Below, piece by piece: positions 31,697 to 40,884 of a stretch of DNA of 64,000 nt. Source of the stretch: Ottelia alismoides (lineage: Eukaryota; Streptophyta; Magnoliopsida; Alismatales; Hydrocharitaceae); the NCBI GenBank assembly GCA_037367405.1, contig JAZKJV010002958.1, positions 372,001 through 436,000 of the forward strand, read 5' to 3'. A model generated the notes under the pieces. The model saw nothing but the letters and a program-made list of their open reading frames with translations, searched no databases and had not been told where the DNA came from. Made by a program: the position numbers and the translations under genes. Position 1 is the first letter of the stretch, and every line of letters starts with the position of its first letter.

Positions 31697-31873
31697 TGAC
31701 GGCCGCTTGCTTGTCGCCGATCAATGCCGCCGATGCAGGCGGGTGTTGAACTTGTCACCGTGGGGCATGCCATCGATCCGGTGGCGATTTCGGCGGCGAC
31801 GACCATGGTCACCCGTTCGCAGGCGTGCGCTGGGGCGTCGTGCCGGAGGAATCTGGACTACAATCTCCATCTG

Positions 31874-32293
31874 ATGCTGGCTTCAATCTGCACGAACAAT
31901 CGCGAATCCCGCCGCAGCGGTCGGCTGTTTGCGCATGCGCTCGTGCTCGCGATGGTGTTGATCGTCCAGGTGCTGCCCTGCATTGTCGGCCCCCCGGCGG
32001 CGGCGGCCCAGGCGCATTGTCATGACGCCGGCGATGACGCCAGCGCGGCTGGCGCGACGTTGGTCCCGTCGACCGGACAGTGTCAGCACTGCCTGTTGCT
32101 GGCCCCGGCGCCAGCGCAGTTCGAGTTTGCCGTTGCCGACCGGTCGCCGCAGTTCGAGGCCTATCACTGCGTGCTGCTGCCGGCAGTCGTGGCGAGCTCG
32201 CGTGCGCTGCCACCATTTCGGGTCGACAAATCCCATCCCCCGCCGTTCCCGGCGCTGCAGTCCACGCTGAGCCATCGTGTCCTTCTGATCTAA
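31874..32293 (+). CDS. Small membrane/secreted protein, DUF2946-like
   Basis: 139 residues if started at ATG 31874; the frame is open further upstream. One hydrophobic N-terminal segment (ALVLAMVLIVQVLPCIVG) precedes a region with AHCHDAGDD and QCQHCLL, Cys/His pairs that may hold a metal. Small DUF2946-type proteins of this form are often found ahead of copper or heavy-metal efflux genes, and a TolC-like gene and a multicopper oxidase follow on the same strand. Function inferred from context only. Confidence 0.55.
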   Translation: MLASICTNNRESRRSGRLFAHALVLAMVLIVQVLPCIVGPPAAAAQAHCHDAGDDASAAGATLVPSTGQCQHCLLLAPAPAQFEFAVADRSPQFEAYHCVLLPAVVASSRALPPFRVDKSHPPPFPALQSTLSHRVLLI

Positions 32294-32340
32294 AGACACT
32301 CTGCGGTAGTGGTGTTTCCAATCCACCGTGGAGGTCTGCC

Positions 32341-34071
32341 ATGTGTCGCTTGTCTTTCAATACGTCGTTGCCGCTGGCGCGCGCGGGTGCGCTGCTGGCG
32401 TTGTCATTGCTGGCCGGCTGCAGCGCTGCGCCGGTAGATGCGGGCTTTGCCCAGGTCGATGCCGCCGTCGCGGAGCGCACCGGTCACTCGGTGCACTGGC
32501 GCGAGGATGCGATCAGCCGCGAGGCGGCCACCGCGCGGTTGCTCCTCGCCAGTCCGCTTGGCATCGATGACGCGGTACGGATCGCGCTGCTGAACGATCA
32601 TGCGCTGCAGGCCCGCTTCGAGGACCTCGGCATCGCCGCCGCCGAACTGCAGCAGGCCGGCATCGTCGGCAACCCGACACTGGGTGCCAGCCTCGGCTTC
32701 TCCAACCTCGCCGGCACCGTGCCCTCGATCGGGCTCGACCTGATGGCGTCGATAGGTGAGCTGCTGACCCGCGCGCCCCGCCAGCGCATCGCCGGCACCC
32801 AGCTGCAGGCCGTGCAGATGGAGCTTGCCTCGCTGGTGATTGCGCGCATCGCCGAGGTTCAGCGTGCCTACTACCAGTTGCTCGGTGCGCGCCAGATTGC
32901 GCAGCTGCGGCGCCAGATCGACGAGGCCGCCGACGCGCGTCATGCGCTGGCGGAACGCTATTTCGCCGCCGGCAATATCAGCGATCTCGATCTCGCCCGG
33001 GAGACCGGTGATCGCGAGCTTGCGGCCGTCGAGCGGATCCGCGCCGAGGGCGGGGAGGCGGTGGCCGCGGCCCATCTGCAGCGGGCACTTGGCCTTGCCG
33101 ATCGGCCGATCGGCTGGCAGCTGCCGGATCAATTGCCGGCGCTGCCGGGTACCGAACCACCGCTTGCGGCACTGGTCGCGCAGGCCAGTCGCGAACGTCC
33201 GGATGTGATCGCCGCGCGTCAGCGTCTCGATGCGCAATCGCAGACGCTGGCACTGGCGCGGCAGTGGCGATACCTCGGGACCATCGAGGGCGGCGTCGGC
33301 GGCGTCCGCGAGACCGATCGCGAGCGCGTCATCGGTCCGCGGCTGCAGCTGGGGCTGCCGCTCTTCGATCGCCGCCAGGCAGCAATTGCCCGCGAGGATG
33401 CGCAGCGGCGGCAGGCAGAGGAGTCGCTGCTGGCGCTGACCCAGCAGCTGCATGCCGAGGTGCAGGAGCAGCTGTTGACGCTGGATGTTCGACGGCGCAC
33501 CGCACAGCGCTACCTCGCCAGCGTCATCCCTGCACACCAGCGGATTGTCGAGGTCGGGCAGCGCTACAACAATTACATGCTGCTGAGCGTGTTCGAGCTG
33601 CTGGCCGCCCGGCAGGCGGAGTACGCGGTCTACCAAGGCTATCTCGAGGCGGTGCGCGACTACTGGCTGGCGCGTGTGGACCTGCAACAGTCGCTCGGCG
33701 GTCGCGCGGTCGATGGGCCACTGCCGGGAGGCTTGGTGACGCTGCCGGCAGTTCCCGCCGAACCATCGGCAGTCGCTGCCCCGGGGCCGACGGCGCCGGT
33801 ACTGCCGCGGTCCCTGCCGACCAGGAGGTGCCGCCAGGACAGGGCCATGATCATCACTGACGACGGCGGCAGCGTAGCCGTGCGCGCGGGCAAGTTTGCG
33901 AGTGCTGCATGGATGCCGGCCTCGCCGCATCGGCGAGTAGCTGCGAGCGCTCGTGCCATCTGCGATGCCAGCGGCGCCATTCCCGCACAGGCTGGAATCC
34001 AATCACCATCAGCGCGTTGGCCGACTGGTTCGGGCACGCCACTGATCAACCCATCACGCACTTCGGAGTGA
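32341..34071 (+). CDS. TolC-family outer-membrane efflux lipoprotein
   Basis: ATG 32341. Lipobox LSLLAGC puts lipidated Cys at residue 28. Two OEP repeats follow with long helices, for example DEAADARHALAERYFAAGNISDLDLA and the second repeat LTQQLHAEVQEQLLTLD, then VFELLAARQAEYAVYQGYL. Typical of the outer channel of metal RND or multicopper systems. The open frame runs to 34071, but the last ~95 residues look non-coding. One base back, an alternative frame ends at 33860 with GQGHDHH, a metal-type His tail. I think the real end is 33860 with a frameshift near 33800. Confidence 0.82.
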   Translation: MCRLSFNTSLPLARAGALLALSLLAGCSAAPVDAGFAQVDAAVAERTGHSVHWREDAISREAATARLLLASPLGIDDAVRIALLNDHALQARFEDLGIAAAELQQAGIVGNPTLGASLGFSNLAGTVPSIGLDLMASIGELLTRAPRQRIAGTQLQAVQMELASLVIARIAEVQRAYYQLLGARQIAQLRRQIDEAADARHALAERYFAAGNISDLDLARETGDRELAAVERIRAEGGEAVAAAHLQRALGLADRPIGWQLPDQLPALPGTEPPLAALVAQASRERPDVIAARQRLDAQSQTLALARQWRYLGTIEGGVGGVRETDRERVIGPRLQLGLPLFDRRQAAIAREDAQRRQAEESLLALTQQLHAEVQEQLLTLDVRRRTAQRYLASVIPAHQRIVEVGQRYNNYMLLSVFELLAARQAEYAVYQGYLEAVRDYWLARVDLQQSLGGRAVDGPLPGGLVTLPAVPAEPSAVAAPGPTAPVLPRSLPTRRCRQDRAMIITDDGGSVAVRAGKFASAAWMPASPHRRVAASARAICDASGAIPAQAGIQSPSARWPTGSGTPLINPSRTSE

Positions 34072-34078
34072 CCCACTC

Positions 34079-35470
34079 ATGAGCACACGCAGAAGCTTCT
34101 TCCAGATCCTCAGCAGCCTGCTGGCCGGTGCATGGATGGCGAGGTCATCGGCCGGTGAAACCGCGCATCAGCACGCCGGGCATGCGGCGGGCGCCGATAC
34201 CGCCGCCGGGGCGAAGGCCTCACCGTCCTCTTCGCAGCCCGACGCAGCGGGCAGACCGGCGCCGTCGATGCCCGATTCACACCCCCATGTCATCACCCCG
34301 GATGGCCGCACGCTCGACTACCGCCTGGTCGACGGCGTCAAGGAGTTCCAGCTGGTGGCCGAGGAGATCGATCACGAGTTTGCGCCCGGGCTGCGCGGCA
34401 GGTGCTGGGGCTACAACGGCAGCACGCCGGGGCCAACGATCGAGGCGGTCGAGGGCGATCGTGTGCGGATACTGGTCACCAACCGGCTGCCCGAGCACAC
34501 CACCATCCACTGGCATGGCATCCTGCTGCCCAACGGCATGGACGGCGTCGGCGGGCTCACCCAGCCGCACATCAAGCCGGGCGAGACGTACGCCTATGAG
34601 TTCACGCTGCGGCAGCACGGCACGTTCATGTATCACCCGCATGCCGACGAGATGGTGCAACTCGCCGCCGGGATGATGGGCATGTTCATCGTCCATCCGC
34701 GCGAACCGATCGAGCCGCGCGTCGATCGCGATTTCGTGATCCTGCTGCACGCCTGGGCGATGCATCCGGGCACCTCGCGACCGGACCCGTCGGTGATGAC
34801 CGACTTCACGCTGTGGTCGTTCAACAGCCGGATCTTCCCGGCCATCTCACCGCTGGCGGTTCGAAAGGGCGAGCGGGTGCGCATCCGGATCGGCAATCTC
34901 AGCATGCATGACCATCCAATCCACCTGCACGGCTTCGTGTTCCAGATCACCGGCACCAGCGGCGGCCGGATCCCGGCCGCTGCGCAGTGGCCGGAGGTCA
35001 CCGTCAACGTCCCGGTCGGCAGCACCCGCGACATCGAGTTCGTTGCCGATGTCGCCGGCGACTGGCCGCTGCACTGTCACAAGTCGCACCACACGATGAA
35101 CCAGATGTCGCACGACATTCCCAACAATCTCGGCGTCGATCAGCGTGGCGTGGAGGCCCGCATCCGCAAGGCGCTGCCGGGATACATGGCGATGGGCGAG
35201 ACCGGCATGGCCGAGCATGGTGCCCACCTCAACGCGATGGCGGCATCCGGCGGCGAGCATGCCGCCCACCAGCATGGCGGCATGGCCGGGCCGCCGAACA
35301 CCCTGCCGATGATGATGGGGCAGGGACCGTTCGGGCCCTTGGAAATGGGTGGCATGTTCACCGTCGTCAAGGTCCGGGCAACGCTCGACGGCGATCAGGC
35401 CGCAGACTGGTATGCCCACCCGGCCGGCAGCGTTGCCCGCCGGGTCGGCAATCCCGGCCGCAGTGGCTGA
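34079..35470 (+). CDS. Multicopper oxidase, copper-tolerance type
   Basis: 463 residues. N-terminus STRRSFFQILSSLLAG resembles a Tat-like export signal, followed by a His-rich linker (HQHAGHAAG). The copper ligand motifs are all present: TIHWHG, FMYHPHADEM, HPIHLHGFVF, and the trinuclear/type 1 site HCHKSHH. The C-terminus is Met/His-rich (MAEHGAHLNAMAAS, PMMMGQGPFG), typical of CopA/CueO-like periplasmic Cu(I) oxidases. Follows the TolC-like gene; together they form a small copper-handling module. No CopB or regulator is adjacent. Confidence 0.9.
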   Translation: MSTRRSFFQILSSLLAGAWMARSSAGETAHQHAGHAAGADTAAGAKASPSSSQPDAAGRPAPSMPDSHPHVITPDGRTLDYRLVDGVKEFQLVAEEIDHEFAPGLRGRCWGYNGSTPGPTIEAVEGDRVRILVTNRLPEHTTIHWHGILLPNGMDGVGGLTQPHIKPGETYAYEFTLRQHGTFMYHPHADEMVQLAAGMMGMFIVHPREPIEPRVDRDFVILLHAWAMHPGTSRPDPSVMTDFTLWSFNSRIFPAISPLAVRKGERVRIRIGNLSMHDHPIHLHGFVFQITGTSGGRIPAAAQWPEVTVNVPVGSTRDIEFVADVAGDWPLHCHKSHHTMNQMSHDIPNNLGVDQRGVEARIRKALPGYMAMGETGMAEHGAHLNAMAASGGEHAAHQHGGMAGPPNTLPMMMGQGPFGPLEMGGMFTVVKVRATLDGDQAADWYAHPAGSVARRVGNPGRSG

Positions 35471-35679
35471 CAGGCGGCAAGGCCTCGCCGTCACCGCAGT
35501 GGCATTGCCGCCGACGATGCGGATCAATGGCATGGCCGTGCCGCCCTCTCCCCGTATCCCGGGTCGTTTCGCGAACTGGTTCCTGCGGCTGGTCGGACGG
35601 CATCGCGATTGCGTATCGGCACCTCAGAGAGCCACTCGCAGAGTGCGGGCGGATGTGTGGATTAAACAAGGAGATGCTG

Positions 35680-36303
35680 GTGACGAACCTCGCAACACTA
35701 TCGCGCAGCCTGGCGGCTGCGCTGGCAATGGCGGCCGGCCTCGCAACGAACGCGAGCGCGGCGCCGGTAACGGTCAGCTACACGGCCGACAACAGCATCC
35801 TGTCGTGGTGGATCTTCAACAACGCCACCTCATCGATCAGCAACAGCTTCGGAGCGGACAACGGCAACTGGCAGATCGCTCAGTCGCAGAGCGTTGATCT
35901 CGCGCCCGGAAGCTACACGGTGTACTTCGTCGTTCAGAACCGGTTGCCGGGCGGCGGCGGCAATCCCGCCGGGCTGCTCGCCTCGATCGGTGGACCGGTG
36001 AGCGGCAATACTTTTTCGTCGACGGCTTGGGAGTTTACCAACATGTTCAATCCCTGGACGCCGGCCAGTGCCTACGGGACCAACAACGGGTCCGCCAGCA
36101 TCTGGAACACGGTCAATGGCGGTCCAATCGCGGCGATCAGCAGCTCGGCGCAGTGGATCTGGGCGTCAACCAACAGCTTGGCCTCGGCGCCGCAGGCGGG
36201 CATCCTGCGTGGCAACTTCCAGGTCGTGCCACTGCCGCCGGCGGTGTGGCTGATGGGCACCGCACTGCTCGGGCTGGTCAGTATCCGCCGTCGACGCCTC
36301 TAG
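35680..36303 (+). CDS. PEP-CTERM protein 1
   Basis: 207 residues. The GTG at 35680 lies six bases after AAGGAG, so it is preferred to ATG 35674, which touches it. Signal peptide ends NASA at about residue 25. The C-terminus is VPLPPAVWLMGTALL, a further hydrophobic stretch, then RRRRL: the tripartite sorting tail (motif, helix, basic end) cut by an exosortase. The body is Ser/Asn/Gly-rich beta structure without Cys. Expected at the cell surface or in the matrix. A strong terminator follows. Function unknown. Confidence 0.85.
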   Translation: MTNLATLSRSLAAALAMAAGLATNASAAPVTVSYTADNSILSWWIFNNATSSISNSFGADNGNWQIAQSQSVDLAPGSYTVYFVVQNRLPGGGGNPAGLLASIGGPVSGNTFSSTAWEFTNMFNPWTPASAYGTNNGSASIWNTVNGGPIAAISSSAQWIWASTNSLASAPQAGILRGNFQVVPLPPAVWLMGTALLGLVSIRRRRL

Positions 36304-36325
36304 ATCCCGCTTGCACCAATCCAGG

Positions 36326-36352
36326 CGCCGGGCCTCTGCCCGGCGTTTTTTT
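36326..36352 (+). terminator. Rho-independent terminator after PEP-CTERM protein 1
   Basis: Perfect stem CGCCGGGC / GCCCGGCG with a CTCT loop and seven T, 23 bp after the stop codon. The remaining 365 bp to the next start contain no gene or recognised promoter. Confidence 0.93.
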
Positions 36353-36717
36353 GCCTCCCCTGCACCGGACCGCTGGCGCCAGACACCGTCCACGGGGAAA
36401 ATACGACCGGTCGTCGGCTGCTGAGGACTGCCTGCGGATTGTGCGCTATCCTGCGGAAAAGCAGGCGGTTCTTGCACCATGTTGCAGCGCGGTTACAAAA
36501 TTCTGACAGTTTCCTGAACCGGCTGGGGGAATTTGTCACGCAGCCGCCAGGATCCGGTCATGGTTGTAGTACCGTTGGCCTGCCGCTGGTCGTTCCGTTA
36601 TGGTTCACCAACGGGCGGCAATCATGCGAGGGTTGGTGGCGTGCCAGCCAATCCTGGCGGGACATGCTCAGGACAGGGGCCCATCGGGTAACGAGTATCG
36701 CAAGGGAGAACCGGACA

Positions 36718-37431
36718 ATGAATCGACTATCAAGCGCAATGATTGGCGGAGCGTTTGCGCTCGCCGCGGCATTCCCGGCAGCGCAGGCGGCAACCGTCAG
36801 CGTCGCTGGCACCAACGTCACCTATACCTACGACACCGATCAGTTTGCTGGCTTTGGTGCCACCGTCAGCGTCGTGGGCGACTCTTTGCGTATTCTGTTC
36901 ACAAACTTCAAGGCGACGGATACGGCTGCAACTGCGGGACCGACCGACCGCACAGGAACCTTCACCTTTGGCGTTGCGACCAATAACTCGGCTGCCACCC
37001 TGGGTGGCCTGGTATTCAACGAGAACGGCGATTACCGCCTCAACGATTTTACGACCAACAATCTTCAGGGCGCATCGGTTGGCGGGCAATTCCGCACCTA
37101 CGACAATTCCAACGTCAACAACAGTGATACGCAGAGTTTTTCCAGTGGCGATCTGTTGCTGCTGAGCCCGGGTTTCAGTGCTGCGACCAACTCGTGGAGC
37201 GCTGCCGCGGTCAGTGCAGCTGTTGCATCATGGGCAACGTCCTCGGTGACCTTCCAGGTTGAAAACCTGCTGTTGGCCCTCGCGCTGGATAACGACATTT
37301 CGTTCGTCGAGAAGAAGTTTGTTTCCATTACGCCGAACGTCAGAGTCAGCACGCCGGTACCGGTTCCGCCGGCGGTATGGCTGATGGGCACCGCGCTGCT
37401 GGCACTGGCTGGCATTCGCCGCCGCGCCTGA
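36718..37431 (+). CDS. PEP-CTERM protein 2
   Basis: 237 residues from ATG 36718 with GGGAGA upstream. Signal peptide to about residue 24 (AAFPAAQA). The body is rich in Asn, Thr and Ser (DTDQFAGFGATVSVVGDSL). The sorting tail is VPVPPAVWLMGTALLALAG, then IRRRA. It has the same orientation as protein 1 but its own terminator 19 bp after the stop. Surface-sorted protein of unknown function. Confidence 0.87.
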   Translation: MNRLSSAMIGGAFALAAAFPAAQAATVSVAGTNVTYTYDTDQFAGFGATVSVVGDSLRILFTNFKATDTAATAGPTDRTGTFTFGVATNNSAATLGGLVFNENGDYRLNDFTTNNLQGASVGGQFRTYDNSNVNNSDTQSFSSGDLLLLSPGFSAATNSWSAAAVSAAVASWATSSVTFQVENLLLALALDNDISFVEKKFVSITPNVRVSTPVPVPPAVWLMGTALLALAGIRRRA

Positions 37432-37449
37432 GCAATCCGCCCGAACACC

Positions 37450-37483
37450 AACCCGCCCTGCGCAGGCACGGCGGGTTTTTTTT
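37450..37483 (+). terminator. Rho-independent terminator after PEP-CTERM protein 2
   Basis: AACCCGCC / GGCGGGTT stem around a 12-base loop, followed by eight T. Confidence 0.9.
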
Positions 37484-37700
37484 CGTCTGCTCGATCGCCG
37501 CGAAAAAGCCCTTTAATCGTGCGCAGGCAGTAGCGGGGTTGGATTGTCGACCGCCACCGATCGCGTGATCGAAACCAGGCATCGTCGTTTTCTATCTCAC
37601 ACCCCATTCGATATCGAATCGCGGAATCCATTCCGTCGCGGATGCGATATGCTGAACCGGCGCCGGACAAAAAATCATCCACGCGGCGCCTGGGGGCGCA

Positions 37701-39311
37701 ATGAAACCGATCTCACTCAGCAGGTCCGCGATCTTTCTGTTGGTTTTCGGCTGTCTCATCAGCCGCGGGGTGCAGGCGGGGGCCTGCGCCTCGGCGGTGC
37801 AGGGCCAGGTTGCCTGGGACTACAACGGCAACGTCACCTGGTCCTCCGGCAATATCGATCGACTCTGTCGCGGCGCTGCAGACAGCAATCAGCCCGCGCA
37901 ATGCTTCCAGCAGGTCATGCATGGCGGAGTCGACTGGGGCGGTGGTAGCCAGTGGCAGTGGAAGAATGCAATCGACCTTTGCGAGGGCAGCGTCAACGCC
38001 GCGGCGACGGTCCGCTGCTTCCAACAGCAGGTTGGCGCTGGCGCGGCGTGGGACCAGGCCATCGCAAACTGCGATGAGCGCAGCCAGGGCGGTACCGCTG
38101 CCGCCGCAGCGCCTCCGCCAGCAGCACCGCCTGTCGCGGCGCCGGCACCGTCGCCGCCGCCGCCGAGCGATGCCAGCCCCTCGACAGCTGTTGCCGCACC
38201 CGCCAACGTCCCGGTCGAACCGCTGAAGACCACCACCCCGGTCATGGACAAGACCACCGCCCAGGTGCTCGGCGCCAGCACCGAACCGGACATCTGCTGG
38301 AAGGACTCCTACGGGCGCGGCGTCGGCGAGGTGCCTGGCAGCTGCCGCGACGGCTTCGAGCGCACCGGTGCGGATCTGCTGTGCTACGAGAAATGCAACG
38401 GTGGCTTCTCCGGCGTGGGGCCGGTGTGCTGGCAGGACTGCCCGGCCGGCTATCGCAACGACGGTGGGCACTGTGCGAAGCCGCAGGCCTACGGCCGCGG
38501 CGCCGGCTACCCATGGGAGTTTGGCGATCCGGCCTTCAAGGGCGACGGTCAGATCGCCCGCTGCGAGCGCGACCATGGTGCCGGCAATTGCGAACAGGAT
38601 GGCGTGCTGTTCTATCCCAAGTGTCGCCCCGGCTTCCACAAGGTCGGGTGTTGCATCTGCACGCCAGACTGTCCCGCGGGAATGGTCGATATCGGCGTCT
38701 CGTGCCAGAAGCAATCCTACGGACGCGGGGTTGGTGAGGGTGCATTCTGCGCGGCCGATCAGGAGCAGGACTTTCAGGGCGGGCTGTGTTACCCGAAGTG
38801 CAATCCCGGCACCTCCGGCGTCGGGCCACTGTGCTGGTCGGGTTGCCCGGCGGACTATCCGGTCAACTGCGGTGCCGCCTGCGGCGTCAGCGAGAGTGCC
38901 TGCGCGTTCGCGATCATGGAGCAGGTGCAGTCCAGCGCCGACGTTGCGTTGAATGTCGTTGCGCTGGTGACCACCGCCGGTGCCGGCAATGCGGCACTGA
39001 AATCGGCGCGCCTTGCCGGCAAGTCGGCACAGAAGTCGCTGACCAAGGCAGCCCGCAAGCAGCTGCGGGACCAGGCCAGGGATCAGGCACTCAACGGCCT
39101 GAAGTGGATGAAGCGCAACAAGCGCGTCGGCAATGTCCAGGGCTGGCTGGAGAAGGGCGAGAACGTCGAGAAGTATTCGGAGATGATGGTCGATGCCTAT
39201 GAGAAGGGCGAGTTCGACTTCACCCAGCTGGCGCCATCTGTCGCCGACGTCGAGCCGACCGGCGTGCTGTCGGTGGTCAATGCCTTCAACAAGCCAATCT
39301 GCGGTCGCTAG
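37701..39311 (+). CDS. Secreted Cys-rich multi-repeat protein of unknown function
   Basis: 536 residues, intact. Signal peptide (to about 26, VQAGACA). Residues 27-125 hold two copies of a motif of the form W....LC...CFQQ...G..W (CFQQVMHGGVDW, CFQQQVGAGAAW). An Ala/Pro linker spans 130-170. Residues 195-395 have about 28 Cys in three repeats built on SYGRGVGE, LCYEKCNGGFSGVGPVCW, CPAGY. A helical C-terminal region with a hydrophobic segment (VALNVVALVTTAGAGNAALK) ends KPICGR. The Cys repeats recall extracellular proteins of protists and invertebrates, from memory. It carries no PEP-CTERM tail. Confidence 0.75.
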   Translation: MKPISLSRSAIFLLVFGCLISRGVQAGACASAVQGQVAWDYNGNVTWSSGNIDRLCRGAADSNQPAQCFQQVMHGGVDWGGGSQWQWKNAIDLCEGSVNAAATVRCFQQQVGAGAAWDQAIANCDERSQGGTAAAAAPPPAAPPVAAPAPSPPPPSDASPSTAVAAPANVPVEPLKTTTPVMDKTTAQVLGASTEPDICWKDSYGRGVGEVPGSCRDGFERTGADLLCYEKCNGGFSGVGPVCWQDCPAGYRNDGGHCAKPQAYGRGAGYPWEFGDPAFKGDGQIARCERDHGAGNCEQDGVLFYPKCRPGFHKVGCCICTPDCPAGMVDIGVSCQKQSYGRGVGEGAFCAADQEQDFQGGLCYPKCNPGTSGVGPLCWSGCPADYPVNCGAACGVSESACAFAIMEQVQSSADVALNVVALVTTAGAGNAALKSARLAGKSAQKSLTKAARKQLRDQARDQALNGLKWMKRNKRVGNVQGWLEKGENVEKYSEMMVDAYEKGEFDFTQLAPSVADVEPTGVLSVVNAFNKPICGR

Positions 39312-39369
39312 AATTGTTTCGGACGATGGTTCACCGGCATGTGGCGACGCAAAGCGGTCGTGGGAGCCC

Positions 39370-39433
39370 CTGCCGGAGCGGGCGCAGCTCGCGAACAGGC
39401 CAGCGACGCGTTCGTTCGCGACCCGCGCTGTTC
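39370..39433. repeat. REP pair, degenerate
   Basis: Left unit GGAGCGGGCGCAGCTCGCGA at about 39375; right unit reduced to TTCGCGACCCGCGC. It lies about 60 bp after the stop of the Cys-rich protein. Confidence 0.7.
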
Positions 39434-39847
39434 CCTCGTACTGTGCCGTGATCGCCGCGAAGGCGGGGATCCATGCGTCGGCGCTCGACACCTCGGCCTG
39501 TGGCATGGCACCAGCCCTGCCGTCGCATGGATGCCAGCCTGCGCTGGCATGACGCTGGCAGGAGTTCAGGCGCATGAGTTGCTGCGGCAGCGCGCGGCGA
39601 GACAGATGGAGGGCGGCAAGACGGCGGGCTTGTCGTAGCCGTCATTCCCGCGAAGGCGGGAATCCATACTGCGGCGGGCGAGAACGCAAACGCTGACTGT
39701 TACGTCATCGCCGCCGTTGCATGGATGGCGTTCCCTGTCTGCACGGGGAGAGGCTCTCCGCCGACGTGACGGGGCGGGATGTCGTGGGTATTCGCGAGCT
39801 GTGCTCGCTCCTGCAGGCGGTGCTACTCGACGGTAGAGCGACGCCAA

Positions 39848-39873
39848 CAAAAAACCCCGCGGAAGGCGGGGTT
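39848..39873 (-). terminator. Minus-strand Rho-independent terminator without a clear gene
   Basis: On the minus strand AACCCCGC / GCGGGGTT stem around a short loop followed by TTTTTT. The gene it served, to the right, is not intact. Confidence 0.75.
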
Positions 39874-40559
39874 CGTTGCCGGTCAATACTTGCTCACTGT
39901 ACTGCCAAGCTTACTCGACTGACTTCGCCTGCTCGTGCCGCTTCATGTGGTGATCTATGCACCCACGGCGAGCGAGGCAGCTCACGCCTGATGCGGAGCT
40001 CTGTCACGGAGGCCGCCCGACTACAACTGACTGCGATGGTAGCGGTCCCGGCACACCGACAGCGCTGAGTCTGGATTGCGGCACCGACCGGCGTGTCGCC
40101 AACAACTCAGTGTGTCTAGTTACAACTGTAGTCCGTCATTCCGGAACTTCAAGGCGCCGGTGCCGCCGCCGTTGATTTCGTTGATCGCGATCACGCAACG
40201 CCGATCGTCAGGCTCAGCGAGGCGTTCCGCACCGTACGCCCGCGCCGGCGGTGCCGGAGTGATTTTGCGCTGGTCTCAGAGCGTCTCAAGGATGCTGCAA
40301 GCTCTGAACAGGCGATGCTGTCGTTCCGAGCGCAGCCAGCAGGCTCGCAAAGCAATTGAAGCTGCTTCCGGCAGAACGATCGGATCTCTCGCTGCGCGCG
40401 AAATCACAGATGGTTCACTGGGTAGCGGCGTCTTTCTACGGGGGCACGCAAGCAGCGCTTGCTGCCGACCAGCACGCAGCCGCCGGCGTTCATCGCTGAT
40501 CAATCAACCGCAGCACAGCCGCTACAGGGCCCCGAGTTGCGTCAATCCGCACGCCGTTG

Positions 40560-40763
40560 CTACGGCTCGCGTCGGACGGCATCCTCCAGGGCCGCGAGCC
40601 GGGCAGATTCCACCCGCTCCAGCTCCAGCAGCACTTCGCGGTTCTCGAGTTCGATGGCCTGCTCACCGAGATCACGATCCAGTGGCATCGACAGATCGCG
40701 GCGGATGCGCTCGAGTCGATCACGCAGCTCGCGGATCTGTTCCTGCAGGGAATGTTGGGTCAT
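40560..40763 (-). CDS. Small coiled-coil protein
   Basis: 67 residues from ATG 40763, nearly all charged heptad-like helix (RELRDRLERIRRDL, IELENREVLLELERVE). No signal peptide, no Cys. Not recognised. It lies 121 bp downstream of the membrane-protein gene on the same strand and may share its transcript. The regular Glu/Arg/Leu composition makes it more likely a real gene than a chance frame. Confidence 0.5.
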   Translation of the reverse strand: MTQHSLQEQIRELRDRLERIRRDLSMPLDRDLGEQAIELENREVLLELERVESARLAALEDAVRREP

Positions 40764-40884
40764 GGGGCCTCCTCTATGGTTGGATGCTGACGCAAGTGGA
40801 GCCTGACCTGCTTGAGCGCGGTCACAATGATCAGGAATAGATTGGCGGTTGGGCCATTCATCAAGATGGAGTGACGGCGCAGCC

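Larger units (their letters stand above)
39312..40559. other. Gene-poor stretch with repeat remnants
   Basis: No complete gene. It holds a degenerate REP pair (39370-39433), a lone REP half (39791-39814), two GCxxGCGCTGGCATGA-type small palindromes near 39535 and 39645, and a minus-strand terminator at 39848-39873. Two minus-strand frames end just right of that terminator: one reads ...RHEQAKSVE then TAA 39911, the other ...INGGGTGALKFRNDGLQL then TAA 40120. They may be remains of one or two decayed genes that used the terminator, but neither can be traced to a start. Confidence 0.45.

Noticed and set aside
33861..34071. A true 95-residue C-terminal extension on the TolC-like protein
   Set aside because: The stretch has no family similarity and includes repeat-like wording (GCACAGGCTGGAATCC); the adjacent frame gives a short His-rich end at 33860 at normal protein length.
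37713..39575. Minus-strand open frame of 620 codons
   Set aside because: Mirror of the Cys-rich protein gene, which has a signal peptide and regular Cys repeats; the minus frame has neither.
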